Assembly: GCA_030490835.1 (NCBI GenBank)
Contig: CM059971.1
Coordinates: 122,420,564 to 122,484,563, forward strand
Reading direction: 5' to 3'
Source: Annona cherimola
Taxonomy: Eukaryota; Streptophyta; Magnoliopsida; Magnoliales; Annonaceae
DNA: 64,000 nt
The position numbers and the translations under genes are program-made. Under the pieces are notes generated by a model that saw only the letters and a program-made list of their open reading frames with translations, searched no databases and had not been told where the DNA came from. Position 1 is the stretch's first letter, and each line of letters starts with the position of its first letter. Shown in pieces: positions 11,987 through 22,689 of the stretch.

Positions 11987-13474
11987 CTACCATCTCCACC
12001 AACTCTTCCTGGCCTTAGAGATTTTTGCTAGTCGTTTTCGAAGAGCGTCTTCAAATTCTGGGATGGTGGTGGGGATGTACTGCTCTTCGCTTGTTTCTGA
12101 TTCGGGTTCTCTCATGAAGTGCTTTTTCGATTGAAGGTAGCCCCAACTCCGTTCGGCTGCGGTTGTATTTCCGCACATTAGGTTCGCGGCAACCTACCCA
12201 AGATATCAAACACCGTCTATTATTAGTAATCTTGAGGCAATTTTATTCACGCAAGATATGAGACACCTTGCTACTAGGCACATAAAACAAAGGAGAATGA
12301 AAGGAATGAGAATGGAATGAGAATACCCGATACAGATCAGGTCTAACGTCTTTTTCCGCCATTCTAGAGTTGAAAAAATCATAGTGCAGAATATTTATAG
12401 CTCCCTTATGATCTCCCTGTAGCGGCGTATGCGCACAAACAGGTTAGCAGATACAGTAGAGCCCCTATTGATAGTCATGATGATTTCGATGGGCTGAAAT
12501 TTGGATGAGGTGCAAATGCAATGAGGGAAAACAGAGGTGATACGAGGGTGATTGAGAGGAGTTAGTAGAAATACGTGATAGATTAGCATTTCTGCTAATA
12601 TCAGCCCCATTTCGTAGGCGTTTTGCCCGTCATCCGCTTCAGAAAACTCTTCAAACTTGCGTTGCAGCGCCTTTATCATTTTCTCAGCCTCTTTGCTTTT
12701 GATCACCACACGCGCTATTTCCTGCGTTTTGGAAGAATGATTAGCAATAAAGAAAGAAAATGCAAATTTTGATAGGACATAGGACCTAAAGTCGACAGGA
12801 AAATTCATTATCTTTAGTCTCAATGTGCAACGTGCACACGCAGTCGAAAGCAATTATAATCCCCAAATTCAGAAATGGAGTTCGAATGACGAGGAATGAT
12901 GGAAAAATTAAACCTGGAGTTCGGGATAGCTAGATGGCTGCATTTCCTGCATAAGCTGATCGAATCTTTGTGTGGCTTCGTTAAGAATAGATTTTGGAAC
13001 TTCTTCGTCGCTTCTACCCAGCAACGCCTGGGCTGCTCTTTCACCCCTCGGTATTCTGGAACTGATCAGATCTATGAGCGGCGCCATAGCAGCCATGGCG
13101 GCTGGTTCGCCCACCACCCCTTTTAACCGAATTCCTCCTCCTCCTCCTGCTAAGACGCAAGCTAGTATTACTGCTGCAGTAGTCGTGGCCAAAGCTGCGG
13201 TCGGCCGTGCCCAGCTCGCGCCTTCACCATCGTTATCTCCAGACGCTGCTGGAAGAGCGTTGGGCCGCTCGTAACTCAAAAGAGAGCTCTGTGGAGAAAG
13301 CCGGTGGGAAAAGCTGGGTAGATTGGTGTGGATCGAACCAAAGTTGATCATGAGTGGTGTGTTGTGGTGATGAGCAGGGATTCCCACGAAGCCGATACGA
13401 GCATGTGGTCTGCTGTGGTATGCTGAGAAGGAGGGAGTACTGGTACGAAGATGGCGTGGGAGGCAGGACTCCAT
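11987..13474 (-). CDS. tandem-family copy B: plastid-type leader, membrane helix, TPR-like repeats
   Basis: There are four exons, 13474-12914, 12721-12575, 12416-12327 and 12193-11987, with phase-0 GT-AG introns of 192, 158 and 133 bp. The product is 334 aa and fully open. Residues 1-90 are Ser/His/Arg/Pro-rich with almost no acidic residues in the first 78, as in a chloroplast transit peptide. A transmembrane helix spans 93-112, followed by a Gly run. Exon 2 encodes a charged helix and then GLILAEMLIYH; exon 3 begins GDHKGAINIL and ends DVRPDLYR; exon 4 begins VAANLMCGN. Together they look like two TPR-type hairpins. The end is basic with Trp residues (KSWWRW). It is the best-preserved member of the group that includes broken C and D/E, whose exon 1 is very similar. 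Its function is unknown; a plastid-membrane scaffold is inference. Confidence 0.8.
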
Positions 13475-13657
13475 GGGATTCGCTTCGCTGCTGAGTTCTA
13501 AATTCTAATGGTGTCGCCTAACAGAAGTGGTATTTTTTCTTATTATACTTGTCCTCTCCTAAACTACGTCAGCCTTTAAAAGGACGGCCTTTGCTTCTTG
13601 TACGGTTTACTATGGATTCCCAGATGGCGCCTTTTGAATTGTGTATATATTAATTAA
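13475..13657 (-). promoter_or_regulatory. 5' flank of copy B, conserved between array units
   Basis: The block with GGACGGCCTTTGC, CGGTTTACTATGGATTC and AGATGGCGCCTTTTGAATTG (about 13580-13640) recurs upstream of the lost exon 1 of C (23600-23680) and of D/E (33500-33570). Conservation next to each start suggests promoter or leader sequence, but shared ancestry of the duplicated unit explains it equally well. No TATA box is called. Confidence 0.4.
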
Positions 13658-13766
13658 GAGTACTGTTCAGTTTGACGTTAATTATACGTAGTTCTATAAA
13701 TTGCATATTATTTTTATATAGTTTTATAAAAATTGTATGTGTCCCGTTAACGCACTTTACTGTTAG

Positions 13767-13943
13767 CAATATTTTAAAAACCGGACCGGTCATTGAACCG
13801 GTTTTGTGACCGGTTTCTAGTTTTTCCGGTTCAATCGGATCGAACCGATGGTCGAACTGCGGTCAAACCGGAAAAACCAACGAATCGGGACATGACCGGT
13901 TTACGGTCCGACCGCCCGGTTCGGTCCGGTTTTTAAAACATTG
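13767..13943. mobile_element. hAT MITE with CCGG-rich foldback, perfect 8-bp target duplication
   Basis: The 177-bp element starts CAATATTTTAAAAACCGG and ends CCGGTTTTTAAAACATTG. The flanks are ACTGTTAG at 13759-13766 and 13944-13951. CA...TG termini and an 8-bp duplication identify hAT. It is nested inside the 13.66-15.33 kb element, so it is the younger insertion. It shares termini with the larger element at 43496-44847. Confidence 0.9.
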
Positions 13944-13961
13944 ACTGTTAGCCCACGTGGC

Positions 13962-14253
13962 TTAATATTTTAGAAAATGATAGAAATAACCTTGTTGGAA
14001 AACATCATCCAGCAACTCTATAACTGCGTCTCCATGCTTCAATTCGTCATCAAGCTCCAAATGCAGCATGGCAACAGTGGATATGATGAATCCTTCTAGG
14101 GTGCCACCTTCAGGATTCTTCAAAAGTTGTCGTCCACAACACTGCTGCACTGAAGGGAGTACTAAGTCGCTCAAGATGGCATTATAATTTAACAAAAGCG
14201 GGCTCCGAGGCTGTTGTTGGTGCTGTAGGAGTTCGTTTACTACATGTAACCAA
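13962..14253 (-). other. open frame fused to the pectinesterase fragment
   Basis: The frame continues for about 95 codons after the VVVAHDG-like end of the pectinesterase piece, and matches no family I know. It reads as two or three amphipathic helices (LHLELDDELKHGDAVIELL) and ends CAACAAG|GTTATT, a plausible splice donor. It may be an exon of a different captured gene. It lies within the Pack-type element. Confidence 0.35.
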
Positions 14254-14790
14254 ATGGCTGCGATGCTGAAAATGTCAATACCATCATGGGCCACAACAAC
14301 ATTTGCCTACGATGTTAGAGATGTCGTCGCTTGGAAGATCTTTCGGTTACCGGCCTTTACCCAGTTAGAATATCCATGGGCTTGTTTGAAGCAAGAGAGT
14401 TACAAGTCAACTCAGACGCATTGCTGGAACGCCCATCTCCATGAAGCTCATCCAGCACGTTTACATTACTACATTGGGCATAAGGGTCTACTATGTGATT
14501 GGGTTGGAGTATGGTGGTCTTGTAAAGCTCAAGGCAATCGGCCAAAGCAGCCGTCTCCTTCTTGTTGCGGCACGCAGCACTCAATAGGTTGGTATGGTCG
14601 ACTTTGCAGCCCTATCTAGAGCTATCCATATTATGAGCTTCATGAAGTCGAATTTCTTCGTGGTAATGCGGGAAAAATGGATGTTGTCCATGAAGTGCTC
14701 ACATTGAATTAGGTAAAGTGTTTGGCTGTCGGATGTTTCGGATGAGAAATTAGAGTGCGTTAAGGGGTTGTTGTCGTTCTTGCAAGTATT
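14254..14790 (-). pseudogene. pectin methylesterase (PMEI-PME type) fragment
   Basis: On the minus strand the translation gives QCEHFMDNI, then FDFMKL and ALDRAAKS (about 14720-14610). After a frame break near 14590 come CRNKKETAALADCLELY (about 14575-14525), NASELTCNSLA (about 14410) and, after further breaks, WVKAGNRKIFQA and NVVVAHDG (about 14345-14280). This is the order of a plant group-2 pectinesterase: inhibitor-like prodomain, the RK-x-x-Q processing region, and the first residues of the catalytic domain. The middle of the prodomain (the QTWLSTALTN region) and the whole catalytic core are missing. Several frameshifts and stops make it non-functional. It is cargo of the surrounding transposon. 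Confidence 0.7.
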
Positions 14791-15333
14791 GAATTTGAAT
14801 CATGAGGTTAGATTCAATGATGGCTTCTACTAGATGGTGCACTTAGAGGAGGCAAAGATGCCGTTTTAGGTTTTGTCACTATCGCAAGGGAGTTGAGAAA
14901 GGTCATGGGTTGAATCTTTTCAATTTTGATGTCATTCGAGATGACAAGGCCGACAACCAATTCCTGGTCATTGACATCAACTACTTGCTCGGGTATGTTG
15001 TTCATCAAAAAGTTGTGGTGGGCAATGGATTCGTAGAGCTGGAAGTTGCAGGCTTGGATCGTCTTGAATCACTCAAGTAGAGAAGAGTTGAACCTTATAA
15101 TAAACATCATTTGGACAATTGTTACGGAGATGTTCCATCTACTTCCCGGGTCGTTTGTGTCAATTTTTAAAATATTAAGCCAAGCATTAACGATAGCTAA
15201 TGGGAAAGTGAGGTCATGGGTATGTATGCAATTTTGGTGAAACTGTATGGAGGTAATATGCAATTTGTGAAACTATGTAGGTATATTTGTAATTAGCATA
15301 AAATTATATGAGTATATCTGCAAATTACCCAAT

Positions 15334-16570
15334 TAATTAATTATTTCCTTGGTCATTACTTAATTTGATACAATTTCAATTTTTCGTCTCATTGACTAAT
15401 TTGTCTGCTTCGGCTTCATTTATATACCTTTAATTTTATCCTATCTTTTTTTTCGGGTGGTGATTTTATATGATCTTTAACATCATATTCTTTATTGGAT
15501 CCCGCTTCAGTGATGTGTCACATCTTATTCTTTAGTAGCTTATGCTTCTAAGTAACCTAGCCAGATTGTGCCGAAATTTTTTCTATAACCGTGTGGATGG
15601 GCAGCATTTTGGTGTTTAAATCAAAATCCGACCCAAATAATATATTTTTTATTTGATTAGAAAACCAAAAAATTCAAAATTAATATAATCAAATAGTTTA
15701 ATTTATTAATTGTATATATATTAATTTTATATCTTAATTTCAATGTCATAATTTCAGCGTGTAGTCTATCTAAAACATCATTTATATGTACATAAATGAT
15801 TGTGTAAAAAATCATAAAATTCTAATACATTTGTAAATAAATTTAAACTTTTTCGTAATTTACATATGAATATATATTTTCTGTAAAATGCATCCCACTC
15901 ACACTTTGATTGAGATGATTTTTGGTCTTAGAATAAAACAAATAATATTGAACAATGTGAACAGTTAGTTTTCATTCTATTAATATTCCATAAATGTTCA
16001 TCAAATTCAATGAAAAAAATTCTAGTTAGGGGAGACGTTTCATAATCTTAGGTATGTTTCGTATTGGATAACACCTTTAGAAGAAAATTTTTTATAGAAA
16101 ATTTTTAAAATACAACAAATTTTTATAGAAAAATTTTAAAATACAACAAATTGATGTTATATGATAGAGGTAATAATAAAGAATAAAGAAAATCAAGTTA
16201 AAATAGATTGAGTAACTGTATAAAAAATTATGAAGAAATGATTAAAAAATAAAATAATTATATAAAAAAAATTTAAAAATAGAATTGTCGTGGAGAAAAA
16301 GTTTTGCTATAAATTAGATAAAAAAGTTTTCAAACACATCTTTAATTCATTAACTTAGACTGCTTTAGCTTTTTATTTCCTCTCATCATTTTTGCCTTGA
16401 TATTCTCAACCGATTTTTCTTCTCATTTGGGCCATTATGGCACTGAATGTGCTGAAAAATATTATTATGTATATTAACATCTTAAATCCTACGAAATTGG
16501 GTTTAAAATATAAATGACATTTTATACGTTTTATAAGATTTTAATCGTGTTGTCTGATGTTGTGAAAGTA
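15334..16570. other. upstream spacer of copy B, duplicated at 23.7-25.13 kb
   Basis: Text such as TTTCGTCTCATTGACTAATT, GGATCCCGCTTCAGTGATGT and TAACCTAGCCAGATT recurs at 23740-23900, and TGTATATTAACAT at 16470 recurs at 25040. Inside it are an M2-like MITE (about 15640-15960) and an eroded Tourist-like MITE (about 16045-16345). The equivalent MITE at 24.36 kb has another element inserted in it. No gene is seen. Confidence 0.6.
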
Positions 16571-16952
16571 AAGAGTCTAGAAGCAAGGCACCAATATTAG
16601 TTATAGGCAGCAGATGTACATTTGGGCATGTCACCCAAATATTTATATTTATCAGTCTAATTATAAAATTAATAAGTATATAATTCCTGTCATACAGAAC
16701 AATAATCTTACAAAATTTAGGATAACTTAGAATGGGTGGAACTTCCGTGGTTTCAAATGGATACAACTATGATCTCCAGACGGACCTTTTATACATCACA
16801 GAAAAGAATTATCTGGTGAGGTAAATTGGCATCATATTTAATCAGTTAATTTATTGGCACTAATAATCCCACAAACACAAACCACAAATTAACCGTACCG
16901 ATCGCAAGTGATTAATTGATCACGAATATTTAAGAGACGGAGAGGTTGACAT

Positions 16953-17742
16953 TCATAACCCAAAACACCGTTTCCACCAACTTTTCCTGAGCTGGGGGAT
17001 GTTTGCTGATTGTCGTTTCCGAAGTGCAGTTTCAAATTCTGAGAGGAAGGGGGGGAATGCTCTGCCCTTCTCTAGCTTTAGAATCAGGTTCAGTCATGAA
17101 TTCCTTTTTCGATTGAAGATCGCCCTATATCATTTCGACTTCTTCTTTATTTCCACACATAAGATTCGCGGTAACCTGTAGGATTATAATAAGGGTGTGT
17201 TTGGTAATGAATTAAACTTTTGATGAAAAGTTTTAGAGAGTAAAAATTGTCAAATAATGTGATATAATAGGGGTAATGATGAGTAGTAAAGAGGATAAAG
17301 TTAAAATAGATATGTTAGTTACGTAGATAGTTGTATAGAAATAATTGAAAAGTAGAGTAGTTGTATAGGAAAATATAAAAAAATGATTAAAAAATATGAT
17401 AGTTATGGAGAGTGAAAAGTTTTAGATTGAAAAATTTTAACTTGACATTTTCTATTAATCGTCGAACACACCCTAAATAAAAATCACCCAAGAAATATAT
17501 ACATGCAAATAGCTACATGATTAATTCACTGTTGAAGAAGTCGCGCTGCACAATGCCTATAGCTTCCTTATGCTTCCCCTGCAGCAGCGTAAGCGCACAA
17601 ACAGGTTAGCAGATGCAGTAAAATCCCTACTGTCAGATAGATTCATGTCATGATAATTTTGATAGGCAGAAAGTCGGGAGAAATGCCTCATGGATTAGCA
17701 TTTCTGCTAGTGTCAGCCGTATTTCGACGGCGTTTTGCTCGT
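16953..17742 (-). pseudogene. tandem-family copy C: shattered pseudogene
   Basis: The remains of three exons are in order. Exon 4 (17175-16953) begins VTANLMCGNKEE; it has a TGG-to-TAG nonsense change at 17125-17127 and one extra base in the G run at about 17049-17055, where D/E has six. Exon 3 (17578 to about 17532) begins GKHKEAIGI and then stops at a deletion that joins it to intron-3 sequence. Exon 2 survives only from about 17742 to 17687, because a reversed SINE-B abuts it; its donor is GC rather than GT. Exon 1 is absent: promoter sequence is joined directly to intron 1 near 23520-23535. A Tourist MITE sits in intron 3. The copy cannot make protein. Its closest relative is D/E. Confidence 0.88.
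17193..17474. mobile_element. Tourist-like MITE T2 in copy C intron 3
   Basis: The 282-bp element starts GGGTGTGTTTGG and ends CGAACACACCC, flanked by TAA (17190-17192 and 17475-17477). The matching position in D/E (about 26463) has an AAT microsatellite and no element, so T2 arrived after the duplication. Confidence 0.88.
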
Positions 17743-17886
17743 CTTTTTTATTGGTATATATTTTACATACATCTCAACATATATTATACTGAAGATTTAA
17801 GACATTCTTACACATCTGGAAATATATACAACTCCCTCAAAAAAATAAAAAGACATAGATTCAAAGACAATTGCTCCCCCCCCGGT
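17743..17886 (-). mobile_element. 5'-truncated SINE-B inserted in copy C exon 2
   Basis: The plus strand shows TTTTTTATTGGTATATATTT then GACATTCTTACACATCTGG, the complement of the 3' half of the element at 57-328. The tail abuts exon 2 sequence (GTTTTGCTCGTC). Beyond 17886 the sequence returns to intron 1 (compare 27336). About 220 bases of exon 2 and intron 1 present in D/E are missing at this site. Confidence 0.8.
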
Positions 17887-18339
17887 CTAACAAGTAGATC
17901 TAAAAGACAATACAAGAAATATATTTTTAACAACCCTTATTCACAATAAAAAAAATCTTTATTAGTAACAAAATGCATTAGGAGTGTAACTTGGATATGA
18001 TATTCATAGGTTAATCCATTAGGTATCTTAAAATAAGTATGATAAGTTTCTATTTTTATGCTCATAGAATAAGGTAAGTTTTAAATAAAACTACACAGTT
18101 CAAGTAGACTACAATGGAGTTCGAGTTCCAAGTACCCGAAATTGACCTGAATTGTTAATATATATTTTATGAAATATCTTTATAGTGAACAATATAAATA
18201 TATTTTTAAACATGTAGAAACTTGTTTAATTTATTTATTATTTAATAAATTTAATAAACATATTTCAAAAATTATATTATTATCACCTTGATTATAAGTT
18301 TTTAAGTAAGACATAATAAAGTTATAATTTTTAAATATA

Positions 18340-18604
18340 GGGCATGTTTGGAAAACTAAAACTTTTCGTATTAAGATCCTTTACTCTTCACAATTGTCCT
18401 ACTTTAATTATTTTTCACATTTTTTATACAATTATTCTATTTTTCAATTATTTTTACACAACTATGTATATAACTAACCTATTTATTTTAACTTTATTAT
18501 ATTTATTCATTATTACATTTATCATATCACATCATTTTTTCTCTTTTTAAAGCTTTACACTAAAACTTTTTTATCAAAAAAAATTTCATTTCCCAAACAC
18601 ACTT
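18340..18604. mobile_element. Tourist-like MITE T6 (shared by both duplicated units)
   Basis: It begins GGGCATGTTTGG and ends CCCAAACACACTT, with ATA on both sides. An orthologous copy sits at 28341-28608 in the other unit, so insertion predates the duplication. Confidence 0.7.
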
Positions 18605-18867
18605 ATAATATAAAGGATATTTTACAGAATCAATTTGAGCAACAATCATAACTGACCAAATATTAAAAAATATGAAAGGGTAAAATATGAGTTGTTGAGA
18701 ATAAGATAAGAATAAGGTCGACTCTGAACTTACCTGACTCAAATTGTGCCCCTAGTTATAATAATATTTTTATAGGTAAGTAAAAATTTTCATGCTTATA
18801 ATAATACTTTTATTTGTGAGGAAAGTTTCAGCTACATATAATAATGTTTCAACAACTAATGACATTT

Positions 18868-19510
18868 TTGTTTTTAACGAAAAATTTTTTAAACTAAAAA
18901 TTTTCTCTCTTTGTAACTACCACATCTTAAAATTATTTTTTCACATCTTTCTATACAACAACCTTATTTTTAATCATTTTTACACACTTATCCATACAAA
19001 TTAACTTATTTATTTTAATTTTATTTTCTTCATATTTCATTATTATCCTTATCATATCATTTTCTTTTATCAATTTAACAACTTTTACACACACAAAATT
19101 TTTATTTAAAAATTTTATCACTTCCCGAACACACTCTAAATCAGAATTTAGTTGCCTAAATACAAAAGCACAAATTATTATAGGTCAGATTTTTTTTAAA
19201 GTAGTTTCCATATAGAATATGCCACAAAGTATTGGCTATTAAGTTTTTCTTGTGTGTTTGGTTGGACACAAAAGTTTTCAACCAAAACTTTTCACTCTCA
19301 ATAACTATCTTATTTTTAATTATTTTTTATATTTTCTTATAAAAACTACCCTACTTTTCAATCATTTGTACACAATTACCAATACAACTGACCTATCTAT
19401 TTTAACTTTATTCTCTTTACAAATTATCATTATCCCTATCATATCACATCAATCATTTTTTTTTATCAATTTGACAATTTTTACATCAAAAGTTTTATTC
19501 CCAACCAAAC
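18868..19510. repeat. two further Tourist-like MITEs in copy C intron 1
   Basis: The first (about 18868-19140, ending CCCGAACACACTCTAAAT) has a counterpart at about 28870-29165. The second (about 19250-19507, TGTGTGTTTGGTTGG to CCAACCAAACATACTA) has none at about 29245 and is therefore specific to this unit. Confidence 0.6.
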
Positions 19511-20065
19511 ATACTAATAACCATATTTTAACCTTTTCCAAGAAAATTTTAGTTGCCAAAAATTAAAATTTTTTTAACGAGACTTGGATACCCAAAACAA
19601 CATCATTTAGATAATAATCTTCTATCAAAGTATAATTCTTCTAGAATCAATAACATGTGAAAAGTAAACATAAAGACACCTTAAGAAAAATAATTTGACA
19701 ACTTCTATTAACAATAAAAAATATTTATTAGCAAAAATTCATACGAAAGGAAAATTTTTCTTGCTTATGATGAAGTTTACGGTAAGCAAATTATTATTTT
19801 TTTTTTTTGCTTCTAGTGATATTTTTATTGGTAAGAAAAGTTTTTGTTACTTATAATAATGTTTTAAGAACTAAATTAGAATTCAGTTACCTAAACATAA
19901 AAATTATAATTTGTTAGTCATCAAGTTTTTTCCTTACTGGTTGCCATAAAGAATATGCTACAAAGTATTAAAAATTAAGTTTTTTTAGTAAACAAATTTT
20001 GATTTATGCAAGAAATTTTAGTTGCTAAAAATCAAAATTTTTTATAATGATAATTAAGTTAACTC

Positions 20066-20165
20066 CATTTTTTTATTACACGTAGACTATGGAGTATTTG
20101 CTCCACCTGGGATTCGATACCGGATCATGGGCATGATAACCATGGCGCCAATAACCCTGATGTTT
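20066..20165 (-). mobile_element. short tRNA-derived SINE (family SINE-C) with target duplication
   Basis: On the minus strand it has GGCGCCATGGTTATCATGCC, an A-box-like region, and GGTATCGAATCCC, a B-box, followed by an A-rich tail (the T run near 20068 on the plus strand). The flanks are AGTTAACTC (20057-20065) and AGTTAATTC (20166-20174). The other duplicated unit has a single AGTTAATTC at about 29702 with no insert. Confidence 0.75.
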
Positions 20166-20991
20166 AGTTAATTCGAAATATGACTACATGCTTTACCTTC
20201 ATTTTAAGATATGATTATACATTTATAACAACAACAAATATAATTATACAATTTTTCATTATATTTCCAAAGATGACAAATGCCTCATGTATTTTCACTA
20301 AATATCCATGGTTAAAACTTAAATCTATGCAAAAAAAAATAAGTCATTTGACATGAAAAGTCATTCTTTTTGTGAAAAAAGATGAGAGAATTTCAAGTGT
20401 TAACCAAAGATATTTCAGTAAAATCCATGGGCATTATAATATTTGGAAATACGATGAAAATGAACATCTTTATTATTTTTAGAAATGTGAGGTCACATAT
20501 GAAAATATGGATAAAATTTGTTGTTATATTTTGAATTAACCCAAAAGAATTTATTACAATTATTTCAAATCCCCGATGCATTATTACAATGCTAAAGTAA
20601 TTCTCCCATGTTATAAACAAATGTCAACGTTAATCCACCGTAATAAATAAATAAACAGACGTCTTCCATGTCTCCTCCTCACATTTTCACCCTATATTTT
20701 CTAAAATAAAATACGTGAGTAACCAAACTCAAGAAGTAAAACGAAGATAATCATATTAATTTAAAGCAAATACATGACATCTATGAACAATGATAGCATA
20801 TAACAAATACAACAAATAAATAATAAATAAATAAAATTTTCCACTATTTTGGAAAAATAAAATTGAAATATTCAACACATCACATGGGTTTGCTTTAACC
20901 ATGTGAAGATGGCCTCAAATGAGAAATCTGATTCATTCATAAAACAGGAGACCTCGAAACATAGCCAATGGCTATTTATATGTGTAGATTA

Positions 20992-22272
20992 TGTTGATCA
21001 TATACTTGTTTTACGAAAGATTAATTTGATTGTGATGATTAACAAACAATTGAAATATCATTAAAAAGGATCTAATGAATTTGTATAAGTGTGCTTAGAC
21101 ATTTTGTCTCCAATTATATGTATGAAAATGAAAATGTGAAATAATTGAAGTTTCAAAAGCTCAAATTCATATATAACAAGTTAAGCAAAGTGAAGTCTCA
21201 GCCTAAGTCGACTTCATCTGTGACTAGAGTAAAGTCCCACAGCCAAGTCGACTTCGTCTGCAACTTCGAACAACAACAAAGTGAAGTCTCAACCGAAGTT
21301 GATTTCACTTGCGATTTGGGTGAAATCTCAACCTAAGTCAACTTCGTCTGCGACTTCGAAGGTAAAATTTTAGATAGCAAGTAGATGAAAAATTTTAACC
21401 AAAGCGAAGTCGTAACCTACATCAACTTTACTTATCCCAAGTCGCTCCACTTACGACTTCACCCTATAACGGTTGAAAATCCAAACATTAGAGCATTAAA
21501 CACACTCCAAACTCCACTCCAATAGCTAGATCTTCTTTTTCTCTATAAATATCATTGAAGTATGAACATGAAGGAAGTTGAGAAACACAAGATAAGCTTA
21601 TACCTTCCAATATTCAAGTGTGTTGATATCATTTGAACAAATATTAAAGATTCAAGAGCTAGTACTTCAAGTGAGCTTACAAGATCACCTTCTTTACATA
21701 ACAAGGAGCTTCCAGAGCTAATTGATTACACATTGTAAAATATAAATTCTCTTTTATCTATTTTGTTTGTGTTGTTACCATGGATCGGTATTGGATACCG
21801 AATTCAAGAAGAAAACAAAAGAGAGGGTTAGTTTGAGTTTGTCTCATTAACTGGTTTTGCTTGATTGGTTTGAGTTTGTCTCACTGACGAATTAGACTTC
21901 GTTGGTTGGAGTTGTTATCACCAATAAGTGATTATTATATATACTCCCTAGAGCTAGAATCTAGAATCTAGAAAAAAGCAGGTGTTCTAGATTGTATTGA
22001 ATATATAATAGTGGAACCCAAGACACAACAGGTGTGTGCTTAGAAGAGTGAAGTAGAGAAGGTTGCCCGAACCACTATATAATCTTATCTCTTGTGTAGT
22101 TTGATTGCTTACATTTTATATTCTATTTGCACCCTCTCATTCTATCTCTTAGCATGTTGGTCATTGAGGGGATTAAACTTATAACAGGTTAAATTTTAAA
22201 TTTATCAAAGAATTTTCAAGAACTTAATTCACCTATCCCCTCTTGGATTTTTCCATAGACTCGGAATCAACA
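20992..22272. mobile_element. solo LTR of a retrotransposon, 1281 bp
   Basis: It starts TGTTGATCATATACTTG and ends GACTCGGAATCAACA, so the ends form the inverted pair TGTTGAT/ATCAACA. The flanks are GATTA and AATTA, a 5-bp target duplication with one mismatch. It holds a TATA box (CTATAAATA at 21543-21551) and the TTCACCTATCCCCTCTTGG stretch near the 3' end that I associate with Copia/Sirevirus LTRs. No internal domain or second LTR follows. It is absent from the paralogous position at about 30470. The strand is inferred from the TATA box as plus. Confidence 0.8.
21190..21365 (+). repeat. imperfect direct repeats inside the solo LTR
   Basis: Four diverged units, each beginning with a form of GTGAAGTCTCAACC and continuing AAGTCGACTTCGTCTG, start near 21190, 21230, 21279 and 21330. 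A further GCGAAGTCG-type unit follows near 21404. They lie upstream of the LTR TATA box and could be promoter repeats. Confidence 0.65.
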
Positions 22273-22689
22273 AATTAGATATTTTTTTTTATAGAAAAGG
22301 ATAGATTAGACCTCTGGTCAAACAATTCCTCAAAAACAAAAGGAACACTCTAATTGCACAACGTGGTAGCTAGAACTCCTCAACCCCCACTACCCTAGGC
22401 CCCTGAGGGGCCAGTGATAGACTAGAAACCTACTTCTATATCACTGTCAAAGTTTTCCTCGTACGATTAATAGGATATTCATGGTATTTAGCATCATTTA
22501 TCTAGGTTGTATTTGGTTAGAGTAGAATGGAAAATTGAAAATTGAAAATTGAAAACGGTAATATAATGTATATAATAGGGTTAAAGTATGAATAAAGAAA
22601 AAATAGATACGATAATTATATAAAAGTAATTAAAATATAAAAGTAAAAATAAAAAATTGGATTGTTGGGTATGTTAGACTTTTGAATTC

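Larger units (their letters stand above)
13658..15333. mobile_element. Pack-type DNA transposon carrying gene fragments
   Basis: The insertion is delimited by comparison with the paralogous unit, where GTGTATATATTAATTA runs straight on into ATTGTCGCC (about 23680-23702). Here about 1.67 kb lies between two copies of ATTAATTA (13650-13657 and about 15331-15340), consistent with an 8-9 bp target duplication. The left end (AAATTGCATATTA at about 13699 and ATAAAAATTGTATG at about 13726) matches the complement of the right end (AAATTGCATATTA, then CCAAAATTGCATAC, about 15225-15275) over roughly 100 bp. Long TIRs, an 8-9 bp duplication and captured exons are the hallmarks of Pack-MULEs. The TIR sequence resembles the P1 MITE family. 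A pectinesterase fragment and other open stretches lie inside on the minus strand. No transposase is seen. Confidence 0.65.

Noticed and set aside
21190..21480. Spaced repeats resembling a CRISPR array
   Set aside because: Repeats are diverged and variably spaced inside a plant LTR; this is a eukaryotic genome.
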